Part shown: positions 22,117 to 33,329 of the stretch, in pieces
How the letters are laid out: each line of letters begins with the position of its first letter
Position numbering within the stretch: position 1 is the stretch's first letter
Assembly (NCBI GenBank): GCA_947646735.1
Contig: CANTFK010000978.1
Coordinates: forward strand, 186,001 to 250,000
DNA length: 64,000 nucleotides
DNA from: Peronospora farinosa
Lineage: Eukaryota > Oomycota > Peronosporomycetes > Peronosporales > Peronosporaceae
Reading direction: 5' to 3'
Made by a program: the position numbers and the translations under genes
The notes under the pieces: generated by a model
Told to the model about the DNA's origin: nothing
Databases searched by the model: none
What the model saw: the letters and a program-made list of their open reading frames with translations, nothing else

Positions 22117-23569
22117 CTACGAGCGATGGCCAAGCAGAGGTTCATCTCGCCCTGTAACTTGGGCAAGCTGCTCCCATTGAGCCGGGGTAATGCTAATGAT
22201 GCTCTGTGTCGACGCGGGTATATTAATCTCACCCATTCCCTCCTGATTTCCTATTATCACAACATAATTCGTCGTTTGTTAACATGACAGCAATCCACAA
22301 TTGCCTCCATATTACTTACTCAGATATGGAAGCCCAGTATCATCGTCGATACCAATTTCAGCAGAGTTGTTACGCACAAGAAACGACGTGTCGAACAGGT
22401 TTTCAACCGTCTACGATACGATGCACGGTACCGCAACACAACACACACAACATGAAGAATCATTTTAGATTGCCAATTCCCCAATAAGGCTTGTACAATC
22501 TCACAAACTTGACTATAGCCCACGCACCTGAGTGAAACTCTTTGGATCAACCACCATGTCAAAAAGTGGTTGACGACATTCACGCTGAATCAACGTTGAT
22601 TGCAAAATCTCTAACCGCCGAGCTTGTGCGTCCCTACGGTCTTTCTAAAATGTGCAAACCGCAAAACAATATTATCATCAGTTACAACAATTGAGTCAGC
22701 AAGCTACATAAAAAAGCAAGCTCTCCAACCTTGTTAGTATACTCCGTTGGCTGCGCTTCTTCAGCATTGGCATCTTCCTGAACTCGTCTCGACTTTTTCC
22801 TTTCCTTTCGCACCACCTGCGTATCCATCAGTCCAAACCTAACAAAACAATGCAAAAATGTAAACACCTCATCACATACCACCGGCTTTTATCAAAAAAA
22901 ATACACCACTTACAAGAAACTACTTTCCGGAACAGATCGAAAACAAGCACCCGCCGCTTGTCCTAACGCGTTCCAGTCCAATTCTCCATTCTGCGACTCT
23001 ATCGCATATGCATCATGTGTTGCTCGGATTAAATCCATTGTATCGTACTACAAAATAGTAAAAAGTAACGTTAGTCACCTCTGTAACTTATCAATAAAAA
23101 AAGCCCAAATATCCACGATCCCACTCTTCACAGAATATCCACTATCCACCAAATATCCAACTATTCATCATAAATCTACCATCTATCCAAAACAAACCTT
23201 AGTCAAATCGCTTGTACTTAAAGCTTGCGACTGTTTCGCAACCGCGACATTAAGTTCATCAAGATTACTGGCGTCCAAATTGGCTTCACGTGGGTAACAA
23301 ACATTTGCATACATTTGATCCAATTCCTGTGTATGTGTATCAAACGTATCACTCGATAGTTTGGCCAAATCATTGGCATTTTCCTTGATACTTTGAAACA
23401 GTTCACGTTCTTTATATCGCACGTGACGTCGGTCCTTTTCTGTCAGCTGCGACTGCTCCAAGAACCCCTTACGGTTGCGTCTAGGCGGGGCGACATCTAC
23501 GTTCATACTGCGCTGCGTCTTGGGCTCCTCGTCGCTGTCATCGCTCGGGGCACGACGTCGTTTGCCCAT
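22117..23569 (-). CDS. NSE4: SMC5/6 complex kleisin subunit Nse4 (six exons)
   Basis: Exons on the minus strand: 23569-23198, 23047-22914, 22838-22730, 22644-22528, 22410-22320 and 22250-22117. All introns are GT-AG (69-150 nt), and together they give an open frame of 318 residues. Nse4 is the kleisin that bridges the Smc5/Smc6 heads and binds Nse1/Nse3 during DNA repair in the nucleus. The first exon starts with a basic, acidic-patched tail (MGKRRRAPSDDSDEEPK) and contains the Nse3/Smc6-binding helical region (ERELFQSIKENANDLAKLSS). Residues 205-274 carry the C-terminal Nse4 domain: SFTQTVENLFDTSFLVRNNS, split exactly across the exon 4/5 junction. That this conserved motif is restored by splicing strongly supports the model. 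The size is slightly below typical Nse4 proteins. No break was found. Confidence 0.88.
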
Positions 23570-24234
23570 GGCGTGGATAATTGTACTTTTGGTCGTGAAA
23601 ACATCCGAGATAATTTACTTAAGAGGTACTTATTATCTAAAGTTAAGTGTATATTGTCCGAGATAATTAAGCTGTTTTATTCTTAGAATATTAATATTGT
23701 AAAATAAATTAGTGGATGTCGAGGAGATGATATAATAAACAAGCTCATGCAGATACTTTTGAATGGATAGATGCTATATAGTCCCATTATGGTTAAGACC
23801 CCATGTATTGAACAGTTTACATATGGTCGGTCACGTTATGGTTGATTCATAGCATTGTGTCCTTGAGAATTATTTCAAACAGAATGATCCTCCGTCAATA
23901 TTACATGCAAAGTAGTAAACGTCATTACGTAATAGTTAAATTCCTATCGCTCTGCTGCCAAGAAGTCAAAAGACATCGACAAAGAAGCTGCACAAAGCCT
24001 TTGTCACCATTGTCTTGTCTTGGAGCGTATTTACTTACAGGCAGGAGTGGAAGCACGCCAACCAACCACATTTTCCAGACACTGTTCGACGCTACCGTCG
24101 ACGTCTTTTTTGTCCGTCCTAACGCCGCTATTGTTGTCCTTCGAACGCCACGCCAGTCTGTTACTGTTCCTGTTATTTCTGGGGATGTTCAATGCCAAGC
24201 TGATTACTCACGATGAGCCCAAAGTGTGTGGTCA
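23570..24234. other. Intergenic stretch between NSE4 and the membrane-protein gene
   Basis: No supported gene. It holds the NSE4 promoter (both neighbours are read leftward) and the 3' end of the membrane-protein transcript. I see no clear initiator motif for NSE4. Confidence 0.5.
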
Positions 24235-25755
24235 CTACAATTCCACTGCCAACGGTTCTCGATCATGTGTCACACTGTATCTCGGTTCTAAATTCAATTG
24301 ACGTCCTTGTGACCTGTTGCTTGAACTCTGTCGGCGATCTATCGGGTAACTGCCGGATAAAATGCGCTCATTCGAGTAACTGCCTGCGTTCGAATAGCTG
24401 GTGCCCACCATACCGACCAGGTCACCCGAGCTGCTACGCGTGTGAACGGAAGCAAGGCCCATTCCTAACCTATCTGAGCTGCCGCTGTTAGCTGAGTTCT
24501 CGTACATGAGTTTCATTTCGTTATTCAAGCTTCCAGAGCTCCCAGATCGATGGTGATTGTAGGTATTCCTTGGAAATAGGGTCGGCGTGGGAACACTCGA
24601 CCCAGTAACGTCACTGTGCTGGCGAGCGTGCTGCTGCTGGTAGTAAGTGGCATCGGCTAGATTGTCCTCATTTTCATTCAAGCGGTTTCGTGCCTTGCAG
24701 TAGCACGAAAGTACTGATACGACTGCCACCGTAAACAACAGCACGCCACAGCAAATAATTAACGCAATTTGCCACGTCTTCAGTCCTTTCTCATTGCCTA
24801 TTCAAGCAAAATCATCCCCGCCAAACCATCAGAAAATTTGTCACTCAGCGTATCAGTACAAGCCCCCACCTGTTTTAGGAGCCGAGCTGCCAGCAGTTTC
24901 GCCTGCATTGGTATTGTCTAAGCCCGAGCTGCTAGATGTGCTCGGTGTAGTAGGAGATTTGCTCGGATCCGTGCTCGAAGAAGAAGGTGCTGTAGTCGCG
25001 TTCGACGAAGAGTCTGAAAAAAGAACAGAAGACGTAGTAATAGGCGCAACTGAAAGCATTAATATCCACAGCCACAAACCAAAGTAGCAGCATGCAATCA
25101 AACAAAAGTAAAAGCCTTGCCTGAGGGACGCCAGAAGCAACAAAGTCCGACCAAAAATCAAAGCACGTGCAAATCAATACCAAATATAAAGCAAGCGGTC
25201 AGAACGACATGGAAGTACTCTCCACTTTGCATCATCAATAAACTAGTTGTTCCAGTACCTGTGGTAGTACTTGTAGAGCTGGTCGAGCTTGGCGACGTAG
25301 TCGGCGTCGGCGTCGACGTCGTGGGATTAGTAGTAGTAGTTGAGCTGGGTGAGGTCGGTGGCTTGCTCAAAGTTGGATCCGGAGAGCGCGTGCAATCCCC
25401 ACAGTCTGTTCCGTACGTGCACGTGCCGTCACTGTTAACAGCATAGCCGATGATAGCTCCGTTCGCCTCGTCGTAGCACTGACCACAGCTACAGCCTCCA
25501 TCTCCCGCGCGTGTGGCCTTCGAGCCACTACAACTGCATCCAGCGGCACCTCCCGGTCCAAATCCCGTTAACTCGGTCGTGTAGCAGATTTCAGCACATT
25601 GTGCTGCCTCCCCTAAAGAAGTATCACGAAAACAAATATAGTAAATAGTTCAGTAGCTAGAGACGTACTCTAAAGCCAATAGGGGGGGGGGCTATACCTT
25701 GACAGAACCACATAGAGGATGCAGCCAAGACAGTGAGGATGACATACGAGCTCAT
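24235..25755 (-). CDS. Type I membrane protein, Cys-rich ectodomain (four exons)
   Basis: Exons on the minus strand: 25755-25698, 25612-25259, 25013-24870 and 24797-24235. GT-AG introns of 85, 245 and 72 nt, all in phase 1, join into 372 residues. The predicted order is: signal peptide (MSSYVILTVLAASSMWFCQG); a Cys-rich, Gly-rich ectodomain of about 75 residues (CSCSGSKATRAGDGGCSCGQ, CTYGTDCGDC); a long Ser/Thr/Pro stalk, likely O-glycosylated; one transmembrane helix at about residues 194-215 (IALIICCGVLLFTVAVVSVL); and a cytosolic Ser/Asn-rich tail of about 155 residues. This is the layout of a wall-anchored sensor or adhesin at the cell surface. No family is recognised. An initiator-like element lies about 26-34 bases upstream. 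Two exon borders fall inside the low-complexity stalk and are less certain than the first and last. Confidence 0.75.
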
Positions 25756-25775
25756 AATTTCCAGATTCTAATCAG

Positions 25776-25790
25776 GTTTTACGAATGACT
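25776..25790 (-). promoter_or_regulatory. Initiator-like element of the membrane-protein gene
   Basis: On the minus strand AGTCATTCGTAAAACC lies about 26-34 bases before the ATG at 25755. TCATTCG is the core of the oomycete initiator. Confidence 0.45.
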
Positions 25791-28109
25791 TTCTTGTGCT
25801 AGAAAACAAGAAACACCCCCAAAGGTTAAACACCACCGAGGTAGATAGTGAAGAAAAAGAGCGTGCTCGAGGCTAGTGGCTTTCCTAAAGCCGTCTCCTC
25901 TATGTATAAGGGTGTACTATCCTACATGAGGGCACTGGTCACAAAGAGACGACAAAAGAGGTGTCAAAAATTTCACTACTAAAAAACTTAATAGTTGTTG
26001 AGATATATGAAAGAATTTCTAAAGGTTGTCGGTCTCAAGTATAGGGGGTGAAGCAATAGTTATGGATAGTAAGAAAATAAGTACACGAAGGAGATTCGAC
26101 ACAAAGTCGATGGAAGTGCGAATAGGAAGCTGATGGTAATGAAAGTCAGACAGACATCTAGCAGATGGGGGCACATGGGAGATAAAAACAACCAATCAAT
26201 GCCTGCTCGAAAGCCAAAAGTTCAGGTAGAATACTACAGACGGTTACATGCGTGTGTGGATACAATACGTATCGATGAGGTGTCAACTGTATGTACGCAA
26301 TCAAGTTGCTGAACGCGCACTGTGGCACGTACAAGGGAACGGCCACTGCTTCTTCCAAGGCTCGCTATTGTCGTCATCGTATCGCATGCACAGTATTGAC
26401 ATGCGCCAGCTCCACGGCGTCCGCACGTTCGGAGCCCCTGCCTTGTCTTAATTTTCTATCGTTTAAAGATTTAGCAGTGACGCTTATAGGTACTGGACAC
26501 AAGATGGTGATATTTCCACACGTCACGTGAAGGATGGTATTGTTATACCGAACGTGCCGGTTGGGGTAAGACCCAATATCCCTGCAAGTCATGATGGAGA
26601 ACGCGGCTTAGTATACTATCGGCTCATGATAGTATTGATCTCGGCAAACTTTGAAGAAGACTACAATGTTGAGAACACGGTCATTGCCCGCGCAGCTAAG
26701 ATCTACTACGTTGCAATCGGGTGGTGTCTATTTGAACGTTTGCGCTACTTGACGGACGAGCGCGTGAATGGGGTGCTTGACTCTTCACCAGCGTGTCACT
26801 TATAAGCTCTGCATCTTATTCGCCCCAACTCGAAGGAACGCAAGGCCATAATCGTGCTTGATATGGCAGGCTATCGATAGGTAATGTTATGTTAAAACGA
26901 AACAATTCTTGAAAATGTCATTATTGTACGCGCTAAGTAATTTGGTGGATCGCCTTGAAAATTGGACGACTTTTTCGTTTTAATTTCTATAAAATACACG
27001 TTTGTCATTACATACCTGGAGTGATATGCCAGAGCAAGTTGGGATAGTGCTGCGTCCTAAGTTGCTCTGGCATATGACGGCTGATTAGGAGCCGCCGCAG
27101 TCGGTGTGAATATTTTACTACGTACAAAACTGCTGCGAGCAAGTGTAGCTGACTCTGGAGTACTTTATATTACCAATGACGGCTACAAAATTGTGCTATA
27201 AAAATTTAGGTACAATTGTTAATCATTACGATCGAGTACGTCTGGATGCTGGACAACTTATGGGGACGCTACAGCATGAATATATTCTACACTTTCGATT
27301 TCATATCAGCTATTGCCAATTGGGGAATACTATGCACTGCTGTCCTTATGGAGACACAGCGGCAACCTACCACTGGGAAAGTTCATAGACCTTGAAGTTT
27401 AGCTGTGTCGTAAGCGCCCGAAGACGGATCGCATTGACATGACGAGGCTGGATGTGAATTTTACTCTCGGTAAATCAGCGGGTCAGAAGCGAAACAGTTT
27501 AAGTGTTTTAAATTCAATTGCTCGTGCAAACTCCGGTGTCAACATGGCGTAAAATCTCTCAAGAAGTATCGCAATGCGTTTTGAACGACACCAGCTCGTC
27601 CCAGGATAGCTTGTCAATGTGCGGTGTGGAGCTTTGTGGCGATGAGCTTACCAAATTCGCGAGTAGCTCAATTGAAATATCTTGCGTAATATGTTCAGGT
27701 TCACGGATAACGCCAAAGCCATGATGTTAATCAAGTAGTTACTTGAGATTACAAGGTGTATGAAGAATAATGCAGCGATGGTACTCAAGAGGTGCATCGA
27801 TCTATTAAAATAACTGAAGTTATAGACTCTAGTTAATCATGGTTGGCGCTTGCATATGTTTGACATGTTTTGATGTATATGGAATTATATAAATTAATAC
27901 GGGTTTTAATCAACTGCTTATTTCAGGAATTGTACTTGCTGCATAACAGTTAATCACGTAGATCCCCTTCCATGTCCTACTTAAGTGATAATTTGTTTTG
28001 TAGATGTTACAAGCACCTCATCGCTTTTCATCCAATAAAAATGCATGAAATGGTAATTACTCTAATTTTCTAATACACTTCTAATTCTTACAATAAAGTA
28101 AAAGACGTT
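25791..28109. other. Intergenic stretch, no recognised gene
   Basis: Several frames of 60-105 codons exist but none shows a domain or intron structure I can support. The longest (26527-26805, +) has no recognisable motif. A hairpin lies at 27024-27075. The last 150 bases are AT-rich and form the likely promoter of the 5'-nucleotidase gene. Confidence 0.5.
27024..27075. repeat. Perfect 14-bp inverted repeat
   Basis: ATATGCCAGAGCAA at 27024-27037 is the exact reverse complement of TTGCTCTGGCATAT at 27062-27075, with 24 bases between. It is not next to a supported gene end, so a terminator role is not suggested. Confidence 0.85.
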
Positions 28110-29753
28110 ATGACAGAGACGACCGACCTTCTGTCATCTTTTTCACCATCCGTAAGTGATACAACTTCAAATCATATTCCAACTACTTTAGAGCCCAAGA
28201 AACAGGTTACAAAAGACCAAAGTGCCAAGCTTGTAATTTTATCTGTTAATGACGTGTATGATTTGGTTCCAAATGATCACGGACATGGGGGTATTGCAGA
28301 ATTTGCAACACTGTTAGAGCAACATAAAGCAACAGTACCACAGGATGTGACCCTATTAGTCACACTGAACGGAGACTTTTTGTCTGGTTCGGAAATAGCC
28401 GAACGTTTTAAAGGGTGCGTTCGCTAGTCGATACAATTGCTCACTTACTAAATTGAATGTTTACTCTTGTATTGTGTATCATATAGAGAACACATCATTG
28501 AGTTAATGAATCATCTGAATATTGATTACGTCGTACTGGGCAATCACGAATTTGATTTTGGCACTGATGAACTCAAAGCACGCATGCGAAACTCGTCTGC
28601 GAAATGGTTTGGATCCAATGTGCTTGATTCGACATCAGGTGCACTATTTGAAGGTGTCGTGGATACAGAAATTGTTGATCTGAAAGACGGACTTAAGTTA
28701 GGAGTATTTGGTGTTTGCACGGAGGAAACCCCGACGTTGTCGTTTCCGGGTAATAGCGTCAAGTTTGAGAATATTTTTTCCACCTCTCGGCGGTGTGTTG
28801 ACGCTTTAAAAGCTAAAGGAGCAGACTTCATCCTGGCACTTACACATTTGTCGATTACGCAGGATAAAAGACTTGCTCGCCAAGTACCTGGCATCGATTT
28901 GGTGCTTGGTGGACATGACCACGACCCGTTTACAATGTACGAAGGCAATACATTCATTCACAAATCAGGACAGAACGCTCTTTGGTTGGCAAAGCTCGAG
29001 TTTGAATTGAAGCGGTCAGCGAAATATCCCGAACGTGGACTTGTCGTCTTGCCGCAATGGAGTATGATTGCAAACGCATACCTGCCACCGCAGCCGGCGT
29101 GCCAGCAAATTCTTTACAAATACATGCGCCAAATGGAAAATGAAAATGATCCGGGAAAGAATGACTGTGTATTGGCTACCTTGGCAACTTCATTGTCAAC
29201 GTGAACAGCACTTTTGCGAGCTGGAGAAAGCAATGGAGGTAACATCGCAGATGCTTTACGCAGTGAATTATACGCTGATGTGGGTTTTATCAATGGAGGC
29301 TTTATCCGAGGAGATAAGGAGTATTCCGCTAAGTCTAACATCACAGTCGGCATTTTGAAGCACGAGATGCCGTTTCCGCGGCCTGCTGTTCTTGTGCGAA
29401 TTCAAGCTAGCGACCTACGTGACGCGTTAATTCAGCATTTGTGCAAATACCCGCAGCAGAGCGGCTCGCACCCTCATGTGTCTGGACTACGCTTGACCAT
29501 CGACACGCATTCAGACCCCCCAGCGATTACTAAAATGGTAGACGTCAATGGCAGGCCGGTGGACATGAAAACGGAGCTCCTCGTGGCTACGTCCAAGTTT
29601 GTTGCTAGTGGCGGCGATGGCTGCACATCATGGCTAAAGGGAGATATTCTACGTGAGGCTGCTAAAGTTCACGAAGTCGTGGCCGACTTCATGATGAAAA
29701 AGCGGCTGCTGGCCTATCCGGAGCACGAAGGTCGCATCACAATTTTCGAGTGA
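28110..29753 (+). pseudogene. UshA-like 5'-nucleotidase/metallophosphatase with one in-frame TGA
   Basis: Exon 1 is 28110-28414. A GT-AG intron (28415-28486) is followed by exon 2 to 29753. The metallophosphatase domain shows the metal-binding motifs in order: VNDVYDLVPN, LNGDFLSG, GNHEFDFG and GGHDHD. The C-terminal 5'-nucleotidase domain shows GESNGGN and FINGGFIRGD. Such enzymes remove phosphate from nucleoside monophosphates or related esters. No signal peptide is seen, so the protein would be cytosolic. A TGA at 29202-29204 lies in the linker directly before ALLRAGESNGGN and stays in frame on both sides, so one base (C to T in a CGA codon would do it) separates an intact gene of about 523 codons from a broken one. 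No intron can sensibly remove it. It may be a recent null allele or a sequence error. Confidence 0.85.
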
Positions 29754-30878
29754 AGATGAAGAAGTGATCAATCGATATAAATGGGCAATCCGTAAAGTAA
29801 TTTGCGAGTTTGCTACCGGTGTCTGATGTCGATTTACTGTGGATCCCAGTCCAAGCCACCAGCACAATCGAATAACATATACATATAAAATAGCGGCCAT
29901 AAACATAGTAGTGTCTAACGTCGCTGTAATTGCGCAAGCAAACCACCAGAGCGTGCCACTATTATTTTTTGTCTCATAGAACGTAGAGGATACATCACAA
30001 CAATGAAGGTACACGAACTTTGTCCACGTACTCGGCTTTGAACACAGCTCAGATATCAGTGGCGCAATAAGCGACCGAGGGGATCCGTTTGGATGTGTTT
30101 ACTTCCCCGCCAGCGCTCACTTTGGCATGCCAGCGGCAGCTACAATGCATGTACATAGCGATAAACAAGTACATGACCTGTGCAATTCTAGCAGCTGTGT
30201 CTGCAGCACTTACACGATTATCTGCGGTCAGATCGTCAGGTCGTTTGTAATTCCATGTTTATGTGTGATTTGAATAGTACAGCGCAAAAAGAAAGCCCTA
30301 GCCACAGTTTAGGAATGGTGCATGGCTGACTTTTATGCGAGGTATGGGTGCTACTTCAACTACCTGCAGTCGTCTGTTCTACACTGGACGTAATCCCATA
30401 TTGAGGCCTCCAAATCACGAGAGTTACGGGAAGAAAGAAAAGGTCTGTCGTGCATCCAGCGTTTCTTCCAGCGCTCCGTCCACCGTTCCGTGCAGCGCTT
30501 ACAACGATCACAACACTCGCTTACACGTGCGTCGCCGTCCGCAGACTTGTACACATGAAACGCGGCGCTTTAGAGCTGACGACGTCGTCTTTTTAGCTGC
30601 CTTAGCGCGTGCTAATTATTCTCGACATGTTTTATGTCCTACGTATTGTCGATAAGGATACGGCTCGCGATGTGCTCAATCCCTTGAGATACTTCCGTGG
30701 TACAGCTTGAAAGGGCGATAAGGGACAATACCCTCAGTGCAGAATAGCCAGTCGGGTTATGGATGTCTGGCCTTCCAACAATTTAACGTTCCGGCAGCCA
30801 ATCGAGGTCTTATACAGCTCCCCACTTTAAACTTTTTGCCTGCCAGACCACTGTCACTTACATCAAGCATAACTCACG
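29754..30878. other. Intergenic stretch
   Basis: No supported gene. A frame of 106 codons at 30335-30655 has no recognisable domain. The last bases before 30879 (GTCACTTACATCAAGC) resemble an oomycete initiator for the effector-like gene. Confidence 0.5.
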
Positions 30879-33219
30879 ATGATGCTGCTTGTTTTTTTCG
30901 CGCTGGTCGCATGGTCGGCTGTGAGCGTGGCCTCCGCGATGCGTGAGGATACCATGCGCGCCACCTACGACTATGCTTCATTGAATACTACTCATCTTGA
31001 CTTAAACATGAGCATGGGATCAAGTAATTTTGACGACAAATTTGAAGAGAGAACAATGGATATTGGCGACATCTTGAAGAGCTTTCAATCAGATATGTTT
31101 GAATCACTTGAAGGTTTGGATAAGCAAGACAATCTATCGCTATTTAATAATGTCAAGGTAAAAGTTTTTAAACTTCCCACTCAGTTTACCAGCAGACACT
31201 TATCCCCTTTGCGGAAATTAGTGGCGAAATTGTACGAGACTTTACCACATGTGGTAGATAATGCGATACTCAAGGTATTAGAACATAAATTGAAGAGTGA
31301 ACATGCTCTTGCCAGTGCTCTGGTAATGAATAAGGATGATAAAAGTAAGGATCAGGTTGTTAAAAAACTGTTAGATTGTCAAGTCGATCAGTGGGTAAAC
31401 GCCGAGAAAGATGAGGAAGAAGTATTCGAGCTTTTAGGGCTCAAGGAGAACAAAAAAATCCTTTTGAAAACCCAGTCTTTTTCCAGTGGAACGCTTTCGT
31501 AAAGGCTAAGTATCCAGCAAAAGAAATTGAGAAGGATGACCAGAGTATCATGACCGAACGAGCTAAGAAGATGTTTGACGTCTTTGCAAAACTTTACAAG
31601 GGCGATGATTTGACCAAGGTTCTGGTTGTGGGAGCAGAAAAGGGTGTTGGTCCGTCGAAAAACCTCGCTAGAAACCTGCTAGACTTTCAACTCGCGGAGT
31701 GGGTCCACGACGATAACATATCTGACAGAAAAGTTTTCGACCTTTTGCTGCTCCACGAGACGAAGGACAACCCTTTGAAAAGCCCGATCTTTTTTAAGTG
31801 GGTTAATTTCGTCGAAGAACGATACAAAAAGAAACTTGAGGTGATACTTGACGTACTATTATCTTATTTCAAGACCAAGAATGCTCTGATGCTTGCTCTA
31901 GATAGCGCAAACAAGGGGGGGAGAGCAAGGATGCTCTGGTAGATGTTCTAGATGGTGCAAACAAAAGGATGAGAAAGGATGCTCTGGTGGATGCTCTAGA
32001 TAGCGCAAACAAGGAGGGGAAGAGCAAAGATGATCCTGTGGATGCTCTAGATAGCGCAGACAAGGAGGGAACGAGCAAGGATGCTCTGGTGAATGCTCAA
32101 GATGGCGAAAGCAAAGAGAGGAAATCTATTTTTACAAAATTGCAAGAAGCTTTGAAAACAAGATTGACGGCGAAACTTTTGACTCTGCAAAAAGCTTTGA
32201 AAAAGCGATCGCCGAAACCTTCGAAACCGCGGAGTTCTGACCTGGAAGAGCGTCCACCAATATTAACGCCAGCTATACCAGCAGAATCAGTATCAGCATC
32301 ATTATCAGAGCCAGCATTAGCATCAACATCATCATCAGTGCCAGTTTTAGCACTAGAAGCACGACCGGAAGCACGACCAGAAGCACGACCAAAAGCACTA
32401 GCAGAAGCAGAAGCCCCTTCAAAATCCCCACGAGAAGCACCATCAGAAGCACCATCAGAAGCACCACCAGAAGCACCATCAGAAGCACCATCAGAAGCAC
32501 GACCAGAAGCACGACCAGAAGCACTAGCAGAAGCAGAAGCCCCTTCAGAATCCCCACAAGAAGTTCCGTCAGAAGCACCACGAGAAGTTCCGTCAGAAGC
32601 ACCACGAGAAGTTCCGTCAGAAGCACCACCAGAAGCACCATCAGAAGCACCACCAGACGCCCCACCAGACGCCCCACCAGAAGCCCCACCAGAAGCCCCA
32701 CCAGAAGCCCCACCAGAAGTACCATCAGAAGCACGACCAGAAGCAGAAGCGCGACCAGAAGTTTCATTGAGCAAGCTACCGGTTGAAAGTTTCGACTCGG
32801 AAGAGCGTCCAACGGCGGAACGACAGAAAGGCCTCAACTTGAATGCGCTACCTGCTGAAAGTAACACCTTAAACGAGCTACCGACTGAAAGTTTGGACTC
32901 GAACGAGCTACCAGCTAAAAGTCTCGATTTGCTAAAGCTTCCACCGAAGAAACGGAAGATAACTCACGACATGAGCGAGCTACCGGCGAAACAGCAGAAA
33001 GGTTTGGAGTTGAACGAGCTACCAGCTGAAAGTCTCGATTCGTTAAAGCTTCCACCGAAGAAACGGAAGATAACTCACGACATGAGCGAGCTACCGGCGA
33101 AACAGCAGAAAGGTTTGGAGTTGAACGAGCTACCAGCTGAAAGTCTCGATTCGTTACAGCTTCCACCGAAGAAACGGAAGATAACTCACGGCATGAGGGA
33201 GCAAAAAGCTTGGACTTGA
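30879..33219 (+). CDS. Secreted WY effector-like protein with PKKRK repeats (frameshifted)
   Basis: The start ATGATG at 30879 gives a signal peptide (MMLLVFFALVAWSAVSVASA). A dEER-like motif follows (DDKFEER, residues 52-58), but no RXLR. Two WY/LWY-type modules come next: DQWVNAEKDEEEVFELLGL with FFQWNAFVKAKY, and AEWVHDDNISDRKVFDLLLL with FFKWVNFVEERY. Then short repeats of the type DALDSANKEGKSKD, a long Glu/Ala/Pro/Ser repeat region (about 32350-32760), and a 37-residue repeat present three times, each with PPKKRKITH, a classic nuclear import signal. These traits fit a host-translocated oomycete effector aimed at the plant nucleus. The frame is broken at an A7 run (31452-31458) and a G7 run (31915-31921), so three open segments result: 30879-31502, 31550-31942 and 31969-33219. 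A further small shift near 33193 moves the end. Whether the breaks are real or sequencing errors cannot be told. Confidence 0.7.
32350..32760 (+). repeat. Glu/Ala/Pro/Ser low-complexity repeat
   Basis: A 15-18-base core (CCA or CGA GAA GCA, TCA GAA GCA) repeats about 30 times, giving peptides such as PSEAPPEAPSEARPEA. It lies inside the effector-like gene. The long complementary frames on the minus strand are mirror images of this repeat. Confidence 0.9.
32941..33192 (+). repeat. 111-bp repeat carrying PPKKRK, three copies
   Basis: Units start at 32941, 33052 and 33163, spaced 111 bases (37 codons) apart. Each encodes PPKKRKITH. The full copies add DMSELPAKQQKGLELNELP. The third is cut short by a deletion and frame change near 33193. 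Confidence 0.9.
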
Positions 33220-33329
33220 ACGAGCTAGCAGCTGAAAGTATCGACTCGGTAGAGCGTCCTTTGGCGAAACGGCAAAAAGTTTTGGACATGAACGAGCTAC
33301 CAGCTGAAGGTAACACCTTAAAGAAGTGA

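Noticed and set aside
22284..22583. Small genes on either strand at 22284-22583
   Set aside because: The region is covered by exons 4 and 5 of NSE4 and their intron, with conserved domain residues in the spliced frame.
24853..25161. Stand-alone secreted Ser/Thr-rich protein of 102 codons
   Set aside because: It is better explained as exon 3 plus intron of the membrane-protein gene; kept only as an alternative-start idea.
26527..26805. Plus-strand frame of 92 codons as a gene
   Set aside because: It looks somewhat protein-like but has no recognisable motif, promoter or intron structure.
30335..30655. Plus-strand frame of 106 codons as a gene
   Set aside because: Basic, Cys/Arg-rich with no domain; composition fits chance coding.
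32097..32867. Minus-strand frames of 256 and 179 codons rich in Gly/Ser/Ala or Leu/Val
   Set aside because: They mirror the Glu/Ala/Pro/Ser repeat of the plus-strand gene; the plus strand has the signal peptide and WY modules.
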